From Candidatus Pelagibacter communis (lineage in GTDB: Bacteria > Pseudomonadota > Alphaproteobacteria > Pelagibacterales > Pelagibacteraceae): a stretch of DNA of 64,000 bases. Both the position numbers and the translations under genes were made by a program. Location of the stretch: the NCBI GenBank assembly GCA_001179885.1, contig CVSD01000004.1:51531-115530 (forward strand), given 5' to 3'. Positions 50,334 to 59,071 of this stretch are shown here, piece by piece. Under the pieces are notes generated by a model. It ran no database searches. It was not told the origin of the DNA and worked only from the letters and a program-made list of their open reading frames with translations. The number at the start of each line of letters is the position of its first letter. Position 1 is the stretch's first letter.

Positions 50334-51764
50334 ATGAGTCAATTAAGCTTAAAAATTGGTCCAAAAATCAAGGCTTTTAGAAGGCAATTAGGTCTTCAAG
50401 CTAACAAATTAGCTGAGGATTTAAATATATCTCCGAGTTATCTAAATCTTATTGAGGGAGGTAAAAGGAAAATTGATGGTGATTTGCTGATAAAGATTTG
50501 TGAAAAATTAAATATTGATCTCTCTCAACTAACTTCAAAATCAGATGTTAACTTAGAAAATACTTTATCTGAAATTTTAGATGACAGGCTATTTGAAGAT
50601 TTGGATATTTTAGGACCTGAGGTTAAAGACCTAGTAAGTACTAATCCAAAAATTGGAAAAGCAATAGTTAGATTAGGCGATATATTAAAAAAAAAAGATC
50701 ATGAACTTATAAATAAAATTGAAAAATTATCTGGAAAGATTGTTGATAATAGAAAGAATTCTTTTCCAGGAGAAGTTATTTCAGATTTTCTTCAAGATAA
50801 TAAAAATTACTTTCCAAAATTAGAAGACTTTGCAAATAAAGTTTTTGAAAAAGTTCAAAAAAATAACCGAACTCGATATATAGCACTATGTGATTTTCTG
50901 AAATCTGAATATGGGATTACTGTAAAAGATGTAATTCCGGAAGAAGACAAGCCTTTTTCAAAAATTTATAATAAAAATAAAAAAGAACTTTTATTAAGTG
51001 ATTATAGTTCTCTGGAGACAAAAAAACTTCATGCAGCAGCACAAATTGCTCAAGAGGGATCAAGTAAAGAAATTGAAGAGTATTTATCAAAATTTTCTTT
51101 TCCATCAGAAGAATCAAAAAAACTCACAAAAGTTGCATTATTAAATTATTGTGGTGCAGCAATCCTAATGCCATATAAACTTTTTCATTCTGAGTGTAAA
51201 AAATTAAAATATGATTTAGAATTACTTCAAAATACTTTTGCAACTTCTTTTGAACAGGTTGCACACAGAGTTACGTGTTTACAAGATCCAAAATTACCAG
51301 GGATACCTTTTCATTTTTTAAGGGTAGATATGGCAGGAAATATTTCAAAAAGATTTTCATTATCTGGTATCGAAATACCAAGATATGGAGGAGCTTGCCC
51401 AAGATGGAATGTATATTCTGCTTTTACTAGACCAGGTGTTATTCAAAGCGCTGTAAGTAAAATGACAAATGGGGAAAAATATGTTTGTATTGCTCGAACG
51501 GTTGAGAAGGGTATAGGAAGATTTGGAAGAACAAAAAGTATTCTGTCAATTGGACTTGGTTGTGAAGCAAAATATGCAAAAGATTTTGTTTATACTGAAA
51601 ATATAAATGTAAACGACAAATCAACTGAAATTCCAATAGGTGTGTCATGTAGAACATGTGATAGATTAGATTGTTCACAAAGAGCCTTTCCTCCATTACA
51701 CAAGAAATTTGACGTAGATATAAATACAAGAGGTGTGTCTGTTTATGTTGGTGATAAAAATTAA
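50334..51764 (+). CDS. RamB/ScfR-like short-chain fatty acid metabolism regulator
   Basis: 476 residues: N-terminal XRE helix-turn-helix (FRRQLGLQANKLAEDLNISPSYLNLIEGG ends at residue 42), a central IrrE/ImmA-like region, and a C-terminal DUF2083 domain with conserved cysteines in GVSCRTCDRLDCSQRAFPP near residue 440. In other bacteria such proteins (RamB, MccR, ScfR types) control the glyoxylate shunt, acetate and propionate metabolism. Its position divergent to aceA and the TTTACAA array fit control of isocitrate lyase. Confidence 0.88.
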   Translation: MSQLSLKIGPKIKAFRRQLGLQANKLAEDLNISPSYLNLIEGGKRKIDGDLLIKICEKLNIDLSQLTSKSDVNLENTLSEILDDRLFEDLDILGPEVKDLVSTNPKIGKAIVRLGDILKKKDHELINKIEKLSGKIVDNRKNSFPGEVISDFLQDNKNYFPKLEDFANKVFEKVQKNNRTRYIALCDFLKSEYGITVKDVIPEEDKPFSKIYNKNKKELLLSDYSSLETKKLHAAAQIAQEGSSKEIEEYLSKFSFPSEESKKLTKVALLNYCGAAILMPYKLFHSECKKLKYDLELLQNTFATSFEQVAHRVTCLQDPKLPGIPFHFLRVDMAGNISKRFSLSGIEIPRYGGACPRWNVYSAFTRPGVIQSAVSKMTNGEKYVCIARTVEKGIGRFGRTKSILSIGLGCEAKYAKDFVYTENINVNDKSTEIPIGVSCRTCDRLDCSQRAFPPLHKKFDVDINTRGVSVYVGDKN

Positions 51765-51773
51765 AATTAAGTT

Positions 51774-51938
51774 ATGTTAAAATTTATAATTCCAGCAATA
51801 ATTGTATTTTTAATCGTTCTTTTTTGGGAAAATATAAATCAAAAAATTTATCAAAAATTTAGAGTTAAAATAAATGCTATAATTTTAATAGCTCTATTAT
51901 TAATTTTGATAGCTATTTTATTTTTACTTTACTTTTAA
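51774..51938 (+). CDS. Small two-helix membrane protein
   Basis: 54 residues: a first hydrophobic helix (IIPAIIVFLIVLFW), a short basic loop (NQKIYQKFRVK), and a second helix (AIILIALLLILIAILFLLYF). No family is recognised. It starts nine bases after the regulator stop and ends 16 bases before the next gene, so it fits as part of a compact transcript. The two-helix hairpin topology is clear; expression is not proven. Confidence 0.5.
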   Translation: MLKFIIPAIIVFLIVLFWENINQKIYQKFRVKINAIILIALLLILIAILFLLYF

Positions 51939-51954
51939 ATTAGATGTAAATTAG

Positions 51955-52221
51955 ATGAATAATCTTGATTCCTTTTATCATAAAATTATTGAAACAGAGG
52001 GTGTTTTTACTATGAAAAATGCCAATACTACTATTGGTTTTGTGCGCTTTAATGAAGAGGGGGAAATAGAGTATATTTTTGTTAATCCTATGTTTAGAAA
52101 AAAAGGATTAGCAAAAAAAATGTTAAAACTTGTAAAAGATAAAACCAAAAAAAAAATTATTTTCCAAAAACCTATAAGCCCGTTAGGAAGCAAGCTTCTT
52201 AAATCAATAAATAAAATTTAA
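51955..52221 (+). CDS. Small GNAT-like acetyltransferase
   Basis: 88 residues. Contains the acetyl-CoA binding part of the GNAT fold: IEYIFVNPMFRKKGLAKKML near residue 42, with R-K-K-G-L-A as the pyrophosphate loop. Shorter than typical GNAT proteins (about 140), lacking much of the N-terminal half; it may be a minimal yjdJ-like form. Ends directly before the TPR gene. Confidence 0.7.
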   Translation: MNNLDSFYHKIIETEGVFTMKNANTTIGFVRFNEEGEIEYIFVNPMFRKKGLAKKMLKLVKDKTKKKIIFQKPISPLGSKLLKSINKI

Positions 52222-52770
52222 ATGAAAAAATATATTATAATAATTATACTTTTATTTTTTAACCTAAATATTTTGAGTGCAGATGATAGAACAGATCGAT
52301 TAAACAAGCTGTTTAATGAGTTAAAGATTAATAATTCTATTATTGCTAATGAGGTTGAGCAAAAAATTTGGAAAATTTGGAGCACACACCCAGATGATGA
52401 AAAATTAACATCTTTATTAGCCGAAGGATCAAACTTGGTAAATAATGATAAGTACATTGAAGCTATTGACATATTTTCTAAAGCTATTGAACTAGATCCA
52501 TTGTGGGCTGAAGCATGGAATAAACGTGCAACAGTTTTATATTTATCTGGGGAATTTGAAAAATCTCAAAATGATATTGATAAAGTTTTAGAATTAGAGA
52601 AAAGGCATTTTGGTGCTCTTGCTGGACAAGGTCTTGTAAATATACATCTAAAAAATTATGAAAAAGCAATTGAAAGTTATGAAAAAGCTAAAGAAATATA
52701 TCCTTCTATGAAATCACCCGATATAATGATTAAACAAATTAAAAAATTAATAAAGGAAAAATCAATTTAA
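52222..52770 (+). CDS. Periplasmic TPR protein
   Basis: 182 residues with a short N-terminal signal or anchor (IIIILLFFNLNILSA) and two to three tetratricopeptide repeats: NNDKYIEAIDIFSKAIELDP near residue 74, AEAWNKRATVLYLSGEFEKSQ near 92 and the segment KNYEKAIESYEKAKEIYP near 142. Likely a protein-interaction module in the envelope. It abuts rseP with no gap, suggesting an envelope function linked to it. Confidence 0.8.
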   Translation: MKKYIIIIILLFFNLNILSADDRTDRLNKLFNELKINNSIIANEVEQKIWKIWSTHPDDEKLTSLLAEGSNLVNNDKYIEAIDIFSKAIELDPLWAEAWNKRATVLYLSGEFEKSQNDIDKVLELEKRHFGALAGQGLVNIHLKNYEKAIESYEKAKEIYPSMKSPDIMIKQIKKLIKEKSI

Positions 52771-53883
52771 ATGCTTAACTATTTATTACCTTTTATTGTA
52801 TTAATATTGATTGTTGTATTCATTCATGAGTATGGACATTATTATTTTGCAAAAAAATACGGTGTTGGTGTAACAGATTTTTCAATAGGTTTTGGTCAAG
52901 AAATTTTTGGCTGGAATGATAAATCAGGAACAAGGTGGAAAATATGCTGGATACCATTAGGTGGATATGTAAAATTTTTTGGTGATAGAAATGTTTTTTC
53001 ACAAGCTGATCAACAAAAAATAATTGAGAAATATAGTGAGGAGGATCAAAAAAAACTCTTTGTTTTAAAACCTTTGTACCAACGAGTTTTAATAGTTTTT
53101 GGGGGCCCTTTAGCTAATTTTTTGCTAGCTTTAGTAATTTTCTTTTCAATTTATACTTTTATTGGAAAAGATTTTACTCCTGCAGTTATAAATGAAGTAC
53201 AAAAAGATAGTCCAGCAATGATGGGTGGATTAAAGGACAATGATATTATTTTAGAGATAGATGGAAATAAAGTTAAAAGTATTATGGATGTTTCTAAATA
53301 TATTATGATGTCGACTGATGATTTTATAGACTTTAAAGTAAAACGTTCTTACGATGAATTATTACTTAAGATTAAGCCAGACATAGTAATGGGTGAGGAT
53401 AATCTTGGTAATAAAGTTAACAAGAGGATGGTTGGCATTAAGTTAGGTGCATACAACAATGAAATAAATCATGTAAAATTAGGACCAGCGAAAGCAATTT
53501 ATTATGCTGCGCATGAAGTATATTATGTAAGTATATCCTCGTTAAAATATATTGGAGCAATGATATTTGGGAAGGCTGACACTTCTCAACTTGGTGGACC
53601 AATAAGAATTGCTAAAATTTCCGGTCAGGTTGCTGAATTTGGAATATTAGCATTTATTAGTATGATGGCTTATATTTCTATAAGTCTTGGGTTAATTAAT
53701 TTATTTCCAATTCCAATGTTAGATGGTGGACATTTGATGTTTTATGCTTTCGAAAAAGTTTTAGGACGCCCTTTATCTCAAAAAACACAGGAAGGTTTTT
53801 TTCGAATCGGTTTGTTTTTATTGTTATCTTTAATGATTTTTACAACATTTAATGACTTAAAAGACATTGGTTTATTTAGATAA
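52771..53883 (+). CDS. rseP: Site-2 protease RseP
   Basis: 370-residue membrane zinc metalloprotease that cleaves transmembrane anchors in regulated proteolysis. Zinc site FIHEYGHYYFAKKYGVG near residue 22 (HExxH), third ligand in FPIPMLDGGHLMFYAFE near 310, and one PDZ domain around residues 140-200. Usually linked to dxr, cdsA and bamA; here its neighbour upstream is a TPR protein instead. Substrate unknown. Confidence 0.93.
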   Translation: MLNYLLPFIVLILIVVFIHEYGHYYFAKKYGVGVTDFSIGFGQEIFGWNDKSGTRWKICWIPLGGYVKFFGDRNVFSQADQQKIIEKYSEEDQKKLFVLKPLYQRVLIVFGGPLANFLLALVIFFSIYTFIGKDFTPAVINEVQKDSPAMMGGLKDNDIILEIDGNKVKSIMDVSKYIMMSTDDFIDFKVKRSYDELLLKIKPDIVMGEDNLGNKVNKRMVGIKLGAYNNEINHVKLGPAKAIYYAAHEVYYVSISSLKYIGAMIFGKADTSQLGGPIRIAKISGQVAEFGILAFISMMAYISISLGLINLFPIPMLDGGHLMFYAFEKVLGRPLSQKTQEGFFRIGLFLLLSLMIFTTFNDLKDIGLFR

Positions 53884-54038
53884 AAATTTTATATAAAGTT
53901 AAAAATGTAAGTAAATTCAACGTTTTTAATTAATATACCAGATATTGTGTATAACTTATAAACAGATACTAAAAAAAGTCTTGATTTATCAACGTTTTTG
54001 ATAAAGATAGTAAATAACCTAATAAAACCGGAGCTAAA

Positions 54039-54314
54039 ATGAACAAAAAACAATTAGTAGTCAAACTTTCGGGAGCTTTAAACCTAAGTAAAGCAGATGC
54101 TGAAAGAACTTTTGACACGATTACCAACACTATTCTTGATGCTTTAAAAGCTGATGACTCAGTGAAAATTGCTGGATTTGGTACTTATAAAGTGGCTAAG
54201 AGAAAAGCTAGAGTTGGAAGAAATCCTAGAACTGGTGAACAGATTCAAATTGCTGCATCACAAAAGGTGAAATTCCTACCCGCAAAAGCTTTAAAAGAAG
54301 TATTTAATAAATAG
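54039..54314 (+). CDS. hupB: HU-family DNA-binding protein
   Basis: 91-residue nucleoid protein. The N-terminal MNKKQLVVKLSGALNLSKADAE and the DNA-binding arm GFGTYKVAKRKARVGRNP near residue 47 (with RNPRTGE) are diagnostic. It is flanked by a 155-base leader and a strong terminator, as expected for a highly expressed single gene. IHF can be excluded by the arm sequence, though not with complete certainty. Confidence 0.94.
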   Translation: MNKKQLVVKLSGALNLSKADAERTFDTITNTILDALKADDSVKIAGFGTYKVAKRKARVGRNPRTGEQIQIAASQKVKFLPAKALKEVFNK

Positions 54315-54322
54315 TAAAATTT

Positions 54323-54354
54323 AACAGCCTTAACGTAAACGCGTTAAGGCTGTT
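54323..54354 (+). terminator. Terminator of hupB
   Basis: AACAGCCTTAACG and CGTTAAGGCTGTT make a 13-base perfect stem with a six-base loop (TAAACG), followed by TTTCT. It lies nine bases after the hupB stop. Confidence 0.85.
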
Positions 54355-54449
54355 TCTATATGCAAAAACTGCATACCCAATTTTCCTAATCAACGTTAGT
54401 TATTTAAATTTAAAAAATTATAAACCTCTACTTTAACAGGGAGGTCTTA

Positions 54450-55751
54450 ATGACTAAATTTTTAAAAAAAATAAGTGCACCACTTATGAGTTTGATTTTT
54501 TTATTAAACATGAGTAGTGCTGGTATGGCAGAGACAACAGTTTCTGCTGAAGTAGGATTTATATTTAATACCCTATTATTCTTAATTTGTGGTTTTCTAG
54601 TTATGTTTATGGCGGCAGGTTTCGCAATGCTAGAATCTGGTATGGTTACATCAAAAAGTGTATCCGTAATTTGTGCTAAGAATATAGGTTTATTTTCAAT
54701 CGCAGGAATAATGTTCTGGATGGTAGGTTACAACTTAGCTTATGGGATTCCAGAGGGTGGATACATTGGAAAATTTGTGCCATGGTCAGATGCTAGTGCA
54801 GTAGACACTGGTTATTCAGATGGTTCAGATTGGTATTTCCAGATGGTATTTTGTGCTACAACAGTATCAATTGTATCTGGAGCTATGGCTGAAAGAATTA
54901 AACTCTGGCCGTTCTTTTTATTTGCTGCAATCCTTTCAGGAATTATTTATCCAATCGTAATGGGTTGGCAGTGGGGTGGAGGCTGGTTAGCAGAATTAGG
55001 TTTTTCTGATTTTGCTGGATCAACTTTAGTACACTCAACTGGTGGTGCAGCTGCTTTAGCTGGTGCTATGATTATTGGTCCTAGACTTGGAAGATTTACT
55101 AAGTCAGGTGCTCCAGCTCCACTAAAACCATTTGCAGCTTCGTCAATTCCATTAGTTACAATTGGTGTATTTATTTTATGGTTAGGTTGGTTTGGTTTTA
55201 ACGGTGGTTCACAATTAGCTATGGGAACAGCTGATGATGCAATTGCTGTATCAACAATCTTTATTAATACATTTTTAGCTGGTGCTGGTGGTGTATTAGG
55301 TGCTGCTACAATCACTAGATTACATTTTGGTAAAACTGATGTAGTTCAAATGTTAAATGGTTGTATTGGTGGATTAGTTGCTGTAACAGCAGAACCACTA
55401 ATGCCATCACCTTTAGCTGCAATTTTAATTGGTGCAGTAGGTGGTTTAATTGTGGTTTATGGTACTAAACTATTATTCTCATTACAGATTGATGATGTAG
55501 TTGGTGCAGTGCCTGCGCACTTATTTGCTGGTATTTGGGGTACATTAATTGTGCCTGCAACGAATGCTGATGCATCTTTTAGTACACAGTTGATCGGAGT
55601 AATATCTGTGAACTTGTTTGTATTTATAGTCGCTTACATTGTCTTTAGTTTTATGAAAGCAACTATTGGTCTTAGATTAAGTAAAGAAGGTGAATCTAAG
55701 GGTACAGACGTAACTGAAACAGGTGTAATTGCTTACGCTATACGTGACTAA
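54450..55751 (+). CDS. amtB: Ammonium transporter
   Basis: 433-residue Amt protein with an N-terminal signal (LMSLIFLLNMSSAGMA) and about eleven membrane helices. Landmarks are FMAAGFAMLESGMVTSKS near residue 54, GWQWGGGWLAELGFSDFAGS near 172 (cited as GFSDFAGSTLVH, the pore histidine side), and VGAVPAHLFAGIWGT near 352. Transfers ammonium into the cytoplasm for GlnA. Good ribosome binding site AGGGAGG. No glnK gene follows, which is unusual among bacteria. Confidence 0.96.
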   Translation: MTKFLKKISAPLMSLIFLLNMSSAGMAETTVSAEVGFIFNTLLFLICGFLVMFMAAGFAMLESGMVTSKSVSVICAKNIGLFSIAGIMFWMVGYNLAYGIPEGGYIGKFVPWSDASAVDTGYSDGSDWYFQMVFCATTVSIVSGAMAERIKLWPFFLFAAILSGIIYPIVMGWQWGGGWLAELGFSDFAGSTLVHSTGGAAALAGAMIIGPRLGRFTKSGAPAPLKPFAASSIPLVTIGVFILWLGWFGFNGGSQLAMGTADDAIAVSTIFINTFLAGAGGVLGAATITRLHFGKTDVVQMLNGCIGGLVAVTAEPLMPSPLAAILIGAVGGLIVVYGTKLLFSLQIDDVVGAVPAHLFAGIWGTLIVPATNADASFSTQLIGVISVNLFVFIVAYIVFSFMKATIGLRLSKEGESKGTDVTETGVIAYAIRD

Positions 55752-55763
55752 TTGTTAACAATA

Positions 55764-55817
55764 AAGGGGTTCTTCGCTCTCTGTGTATCTCCGCGATTAC
55801 TCATCGAAGAGCCCCTT
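55764..55817 (+). terminator. Long-loop hairpin after amtB
   Basis: AAGGGGTTCTTCG at 55764-55776 pairs with CGAAGAGCCCCTT at 55805-55817 (two G-U/T-G pairs), with a 28-base loop that is pyrimidine-rich and GC-richer than its surroundings. It is 13 bases after the amtB stop and is followed by AAATTT rather than a clear T-run. Confidence 0.55.
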
Positions 55818-55843
55818 AAATTTCTCTCTAAGTTAGTTAAATA

Positions 55844-55874
55844 AAAAAAAGCCCCTCCCTCAAGGGGCTTTTTA
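55844..55874. terminator. Bidirectional rho-independent terminator
   Basis: AAAAAAGCCCCT and AGGGGCTTTTTA flank a short loop; runs of A and T on both sides allow use on either strand. It separates amtB from the convergent heptosyltransferase-like gene, which stops at 55878. Confidence 0.9.
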
Positions 55875-55877
55875 TTT

Positions 55878-56867
55878 TTATAAGTCTTTAATTATTTGTT
55901 CAAAAACATTATCAGGTTTAAGTTTTTTCATACCAGTTCTATCTCTATTCCAAACATTATCTTTATAATCGATTGGTGTTATTGGTATGATTTTACTAAA
56001 TTTTAATTCACTTGCTGGATCATTAGCAATTAAACCGAACGTTTTAATCCCTAGAGCTGCTGACATATTAAGAGGACCTGAATTATTTCCTACATAAAAA
56101 TTAGAATTTTTTATTGCAAGTATTATGCCTTGCAAATCTTTACCAGAACAATCAATAAAATATTGTTTATTTGAGTCCATTATAATCTTTTTTGCTACAT
56201 ATGATTTATCAGGACCACAAATTAAATATATATAATCAAATAGTTTTTTTTCATGAAGAAGATCGGCAAGTTTTATAAAATCTTCTTCATACCACATTTT
56301 ATAATCCTCAAATGAATCTACTCCAAAAGCAATTTTTTTTCCTTCAATCAAAAGGTCAGCATTATCTTTTTTTAATCTTTCAATATTTATTTCTAAATTT
56401 GGAAATTTATCCTCTAAATTTATTGAATTAATTTTTAATAATTTTTGAGATTGTTCAGAATAACTTAGTTTCCAATCTTCTTCATTCAAATGATTTTGTG
56501 TAGTTAACCATTTTTTTTGATTACCAAGCCCTGGGCCAATTATATTTTTAATCTTTGCAATTTTTGCTGCAATAGCAGGTTTATTTACTTTGTCTAAAAT
56601 ATAAACAAAGTCATATTTTTCAGCTTTAAATATATTAATCAGTTTAAAAACATCCAACCAATAAAATAAACCTTTTCTAAATTCATTGTAATAAATTTTG
56701 TCAATATGACTAAGATCTTTTAAAATGTTATGAGCTTGAGTTTTTTTTCTAACGATTAAATCTATCTTTTCATTATGATGTTGACTAATTGCTTTTATGT
56801 AAGGTAATTGCCAGATCAAATCACCTAATTTATGATGGGTGTAAACTATGCAAATTTTTTTATTCAT
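55878..56867 (-). CDS. Glycosyltransferase family 9 (heptosyltransferase-like)
   Basis: 329 residues. N-terminal HHKLGDLIWQLPYIKAI near residue 11 and the C-terminal YVGNNSGPLNMSAALGIKTFGL near 250 (cited by its core GNNSGPLNMSAAL) are the GT9 signatures for ADP-heptose or related sugar transfer to lipopolysaccharide core. Its activity is cytoplasmic at the inner-membrane face. It stands alone, divergent from the rhodanese gene. Confidence 0.85.
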   Translation of the reverse strand: MNKKICIVYTHHKLGDLIWQLPYIKAISQHHNEKIDLIVRKKTQAHNILKDLSHIDKIYYNEFRKGLFYWLDVFKLINIFKAEKYDFVYILDKVNKPAIAAKIAKIKNIIGPGLGNQKKWLTTQNHLNEEDWKLSYSEQSQKLLKINSINLEDKFPNLEINIERLKKDNADLLIEGKKIAFGVDSFEDYKMWYEEDFIKLADLLHEKKLFDYIYLICGPDKSYVAKKIIMDSNKQYFIDCSGKDLQGIILAIKNSNFYVGNNSGPLNMSAALGIKTFGLIANDPASELKFSKIIPITPIDYKDNVWNRDRTGMKKLKPDNVFEQIIKDL

Positions 56868-56914
56868 TTTTTATTTATCAGCACTAGAAAAAACTATATA
56901 GTAAATTTACTTTT

Positions 56915-57298
56915 ATGAATATAAAATCATCGCAAACTCTTGTTTCTGAAGCTCTAAGTGAAATCAAAACTATATCTACAGATGAAGCTTACCAAATGAC
57001 AAATGAAGATAAATGTAATTTAATTGATATTAGAGATATTCGAGAATTAGAAAAAGAGGGAAGAGTAGAAAAATCAAATCATATTCCAAGAGGTATGCTA
57101 GAATTTTGGTTAGATCCTGAAAGTCCTTATTTTAAGGAGGGCAAATTGGATATGAATAAAGAAATGGTTTTATTTTGTGCTGGTGGATTAAGATCTGCTT
57201 TAGCGGCAAAAACTTTAAAAGATATGGGATTTGAAAAAGTTTCTCATATAGATGGAGGTTTTGGTGCTTTAAGAAATAGTAAATTTAAGATTACTTAA
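56915..57298 (+). CDS. Rhodanese-domain protein
   Basis: 127 residues with one rhodanese domain. Active-site loop is FCAGGLRSALAAKTL near residue 89 with the catalytic cysteine, and NLIDIRDIRELEKEG near 32 holds the conserved Asp/Glu entry motif. Likely a thiosulfate or persulfide sulfurtransferase in the cytosol. Ends eight bases inside the 3' end of the convergent isomerase gene. Confidence 0.88.
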   Translation: MNIKSSQTLVSEALSEIKTISTDEAYQMTNEDKCNLIDIRDIRELEKEGRVEKSNHIPRGMLEFWLDPESPYFKEGKLDMNKEMVLFCAGGLRSALAAKTLKDMGFEKVSHIDGGFGALRNSKFKIT

Positions 57299-57878
57299 CA
57301 ATACATTCATCAATCGCATATTCTAGACGATCTTGTCCCCAAAAAAGTTTATTATTAATCACAAATGTTGGAGCTCCAAATATATCTTTTTTAAAAGCTT
57401 CATCTGTACAACTTTTTAACTCATCTTTAATTTGTTGTTCTTGTATTTTATCAAAAAAATTTTTCTTATCTATTTTACAGGCATCTAAAATATTATTTAT
57501 ATTTTTTTCAATGGATATATCTACGTTGTTTTTCCAGTATGCATCAAAACAAGTATCAAGGTATTTATTTTTAAATTGTCGATCAATTGAAATAAATCCT
57601 CTCATCAAATATAAAGAATTAATCGGAAATTTATCATTCCATTTAAATGGAATTTTATTTTTTTTAGAAATAATCTCACAATCATTTTTCATATTTTTCA
57701 TCTTACGTTCATTAAATGCTGGCGCAGTTATATTTCCAAGTTTATGAAGGCCTCCTAATAAAATAGGTTTATAATCAAATTTAATTTCATCTTTAATATC
57801 AATTAATTTAATTTTTTGATGTGCAATGTAAGAGTAAGGACTTATAAAATCGAAATAAAAGTCGATAACTTTACTCAT
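57291..57878 (-). CDS. 2-hydroxychromene-2-carboxylate isomerase-like DsbA-fold protein
   Basis: 195 residues from the ATG at 57878. Family markers are FYFDFISPYSYIAHQK near residue 6 and the C-terminal DIFGAPTFVINNKLFWGQDRL near 168 (core GAPTFVINN). This kappa-class GST/DsbA-fold family needs glutathione; in a SAR11-like genome it more probably handles a small thiol or aromatic substrate. The serine replaces cysteine in the DsbA-like CxxC position (SPYS). The start overlaps the ABA4-like gene. Confidence 0.83.
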   Translation of the reverse strand: MSKVIDFYFDFISPYSYIAHQKIKLIDIKDEIKFDYKPILLGGLHKLGNITAPAFNERKMKNMKNDCEIISKKNKIPFKWNDKFPINSLYLMRGFISIDRQFKNKYLDTCFDAYWKNNVDISIEKNINNILDACKIDKKNFFDKIQEQQIKDELKSCTDEAFKKDIFGAPTFVINNKLFWGQDRLEYAIDECIVK

Positions 57879-58344
57879 AAAGACTGATACTTTTTGCAAA
57901 GAATATTCTTATAAGCCAATAAATGAAAATACCTAATGGACCAATCAGATAAGTTATAATCAAGGGTATTCCTACTAGAATTTTATTAATCATGAATTTT
58001 TGAGAATCTTTAATGATCCAACCTCCAACAAATAAATTTATTGAAATAAAATGTATCCAAAATAACATCAGGAATAAATCGTTTGAAAATAAATTAGATA
58101 AATTTGAAATGCTTAAATACAATTCAAAGTTACTATCAAAATCATAAAGATTTATATAAGATTTATATAACACAAACACATATGCTCCACTTAATAACAA
58201 AAATGGAAAAATTGATGTTACAAAATATTTACTTAAGTTAGATTGTGGAAAGAATATAAGTATAAGCCAAAATGGCAATACACCTAAATTCACCCAAAAG
58301 TAGAGAATTTCAATTGTAAAGTAAGCATAAATTTGTTCGATCAT
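57871..58344 (-). CDS. ABA4-like (DUF4281) membrane protein
   Basis: 157 residues with four hydrophobic helices. It resembles the ABA4-like family: FWVNLGVLPFWLILIFFP near residue 16, HFISINLFVGGWIIKDS near 97 and LIGPLGIFIYWLIR near 137. In plants ABA4 is needed for neoxanthin formation; in bacteria the role is unknown but a carotenoid link is possible. Overlaps the following isomerase gene by eight bases, divergent from recX. Confidence 0.78.
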   Translation of the reverse strand: MIEQIYAYFTIEILYFWVNLGVLPFWLILIFFPQSNLSKYFVTSIFPFLLLSGAYVFVLYKSYINLYDFDSNFELYLSISNLSNLFSNDLFLMLFWIHFISINLFVGGWIIKDSQKFMINKILVGIPLIITYLIGPLGIFIYWLIRIFFAKSISLYE

Positions 58345-58372
58345 TTGAAATTATATTATATTAAATCTTACG

Positions 58373-58936
58373 ATGATTCCTATAAGAAATAGAAAAAAAA
58401 CATTACAAGTCACAGTCGATGAAATGAGAAATTTTGCGCTATCGTATGTTGAAAAATATGCTCCATCTAAACAACAATTGAGAACATATTTATTAAAGAA
58501 ATATCTAAAATCTTCTGTTCCTAATGTTAAAAAACAAGATATCACAAGTTTAATAGATGTCGTACTTTCTGATTTAGAGAAGAGTAGGTTCATAAATGAT
58601 AAGTTTTATTCTGAAAGTAAAGCTAAAAGTATGATTCAAAGAGGCAACTCAATAAATAAGATTAGAAATTATTTAATTGGAAAAGGAATCAATGATCAAT
58701 TTATAAAAGATACTGTTGAAAAAATTCATGAGGATAATTCTGATCAAGATTTTTTTTCAGCGATTAAAATTTGTAAAAAAAAAAGAATAGGTCCAGCTAG
58801 AACAGAAGATAATCGTCCATTATTTTATAAAAAAGATATATCACTTTTAGCTAGAAATGGTTTTGACTTTGAAACATCCAAAAAAGTTATGGAACTTAAG
58901 AAAGATGATTATTTAAAAATAATTAATTTACTTTAA
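58373..58936 (+). CDS. recX: RecX-family regulatory protein
   Basis: 187 residues of three-helix RecX repeats: VDEMRNFALSYVEKYAPSKQQL near residue 15 (core ALSYVEKYAPSKQ), FINDKFYSESKAKSMIQRG near 77, and RNGFDFETSKKVMEL near 161. RecX binds RecA filaments and limits recombinase activity. The sequence is lysine-rich as usual in this genome type. recA is not in the window. Converges on the small membrane protein gene, overlapping by nine bases. Confidence 0.85.
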   Translation: MIPIRNRKKTLQVTVDEMRNFALSYVEKYAPSKQQLRTYLLKKYLKSSVPNVKKQDITSLIDVVLSDLEKSRFINDKFYSESKAKSMIQRGNSINKIRNYLIGKGINDQFIKDTVEKIHEDNSDQDFFSAIKICKKKRIGPARTEDNRPLFYKKDISLLARNGFDFETSKKVMELKKDDYLKIINLL

Positions 58937-59071
58937 TTTTTTCTTTTTTTGGTCTTGTACGAGGTTATTAATTTTATTTTTGATATAATTTTTAACAAAC
59001 ACAAACACCAATAATCCAAATATTGATACAGACACTATAATGATCAGTATTATTCTTAATTGCTCATCCAT
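58928..59071 (-). CDS. Small single-helix membrane protein downstream of cysQ
   Basis: 47 residues: MDEQLRIILIII..., one transmembrane helix of about 20 residues, then a lysine-rich tail (VKNYIKNKINNLVQDQKKKK). Its ATG overlaps the cysQ 3' end by eight bases, so it is translationally coupled to that gene. Positive-inside topology would place the tail in the cytoplasm. No known family. Confidence 0.5.
   Translation of the reverse strand: MDEQLRIILIIIVSVSIFGLLVFVFVKNYIKNKINNLVQDQKKKKLK

Noticed and set aside
54359..54375. TATGCA/TGCATA inverted repeat upstream of amtB as a nitrogen-regulator site
   Set aside because: Short and AT-rich, with no match to a known NtrC-type consensus; no comparable site is seen before glnA.
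54947..55315. 122-codon frame antisense to amtB, and similar long antisense frames over sufC and coxL
   Set aside because: They are shadows of strongly biased coding frames, lack ribosome binding sites and show no recognisable domains.
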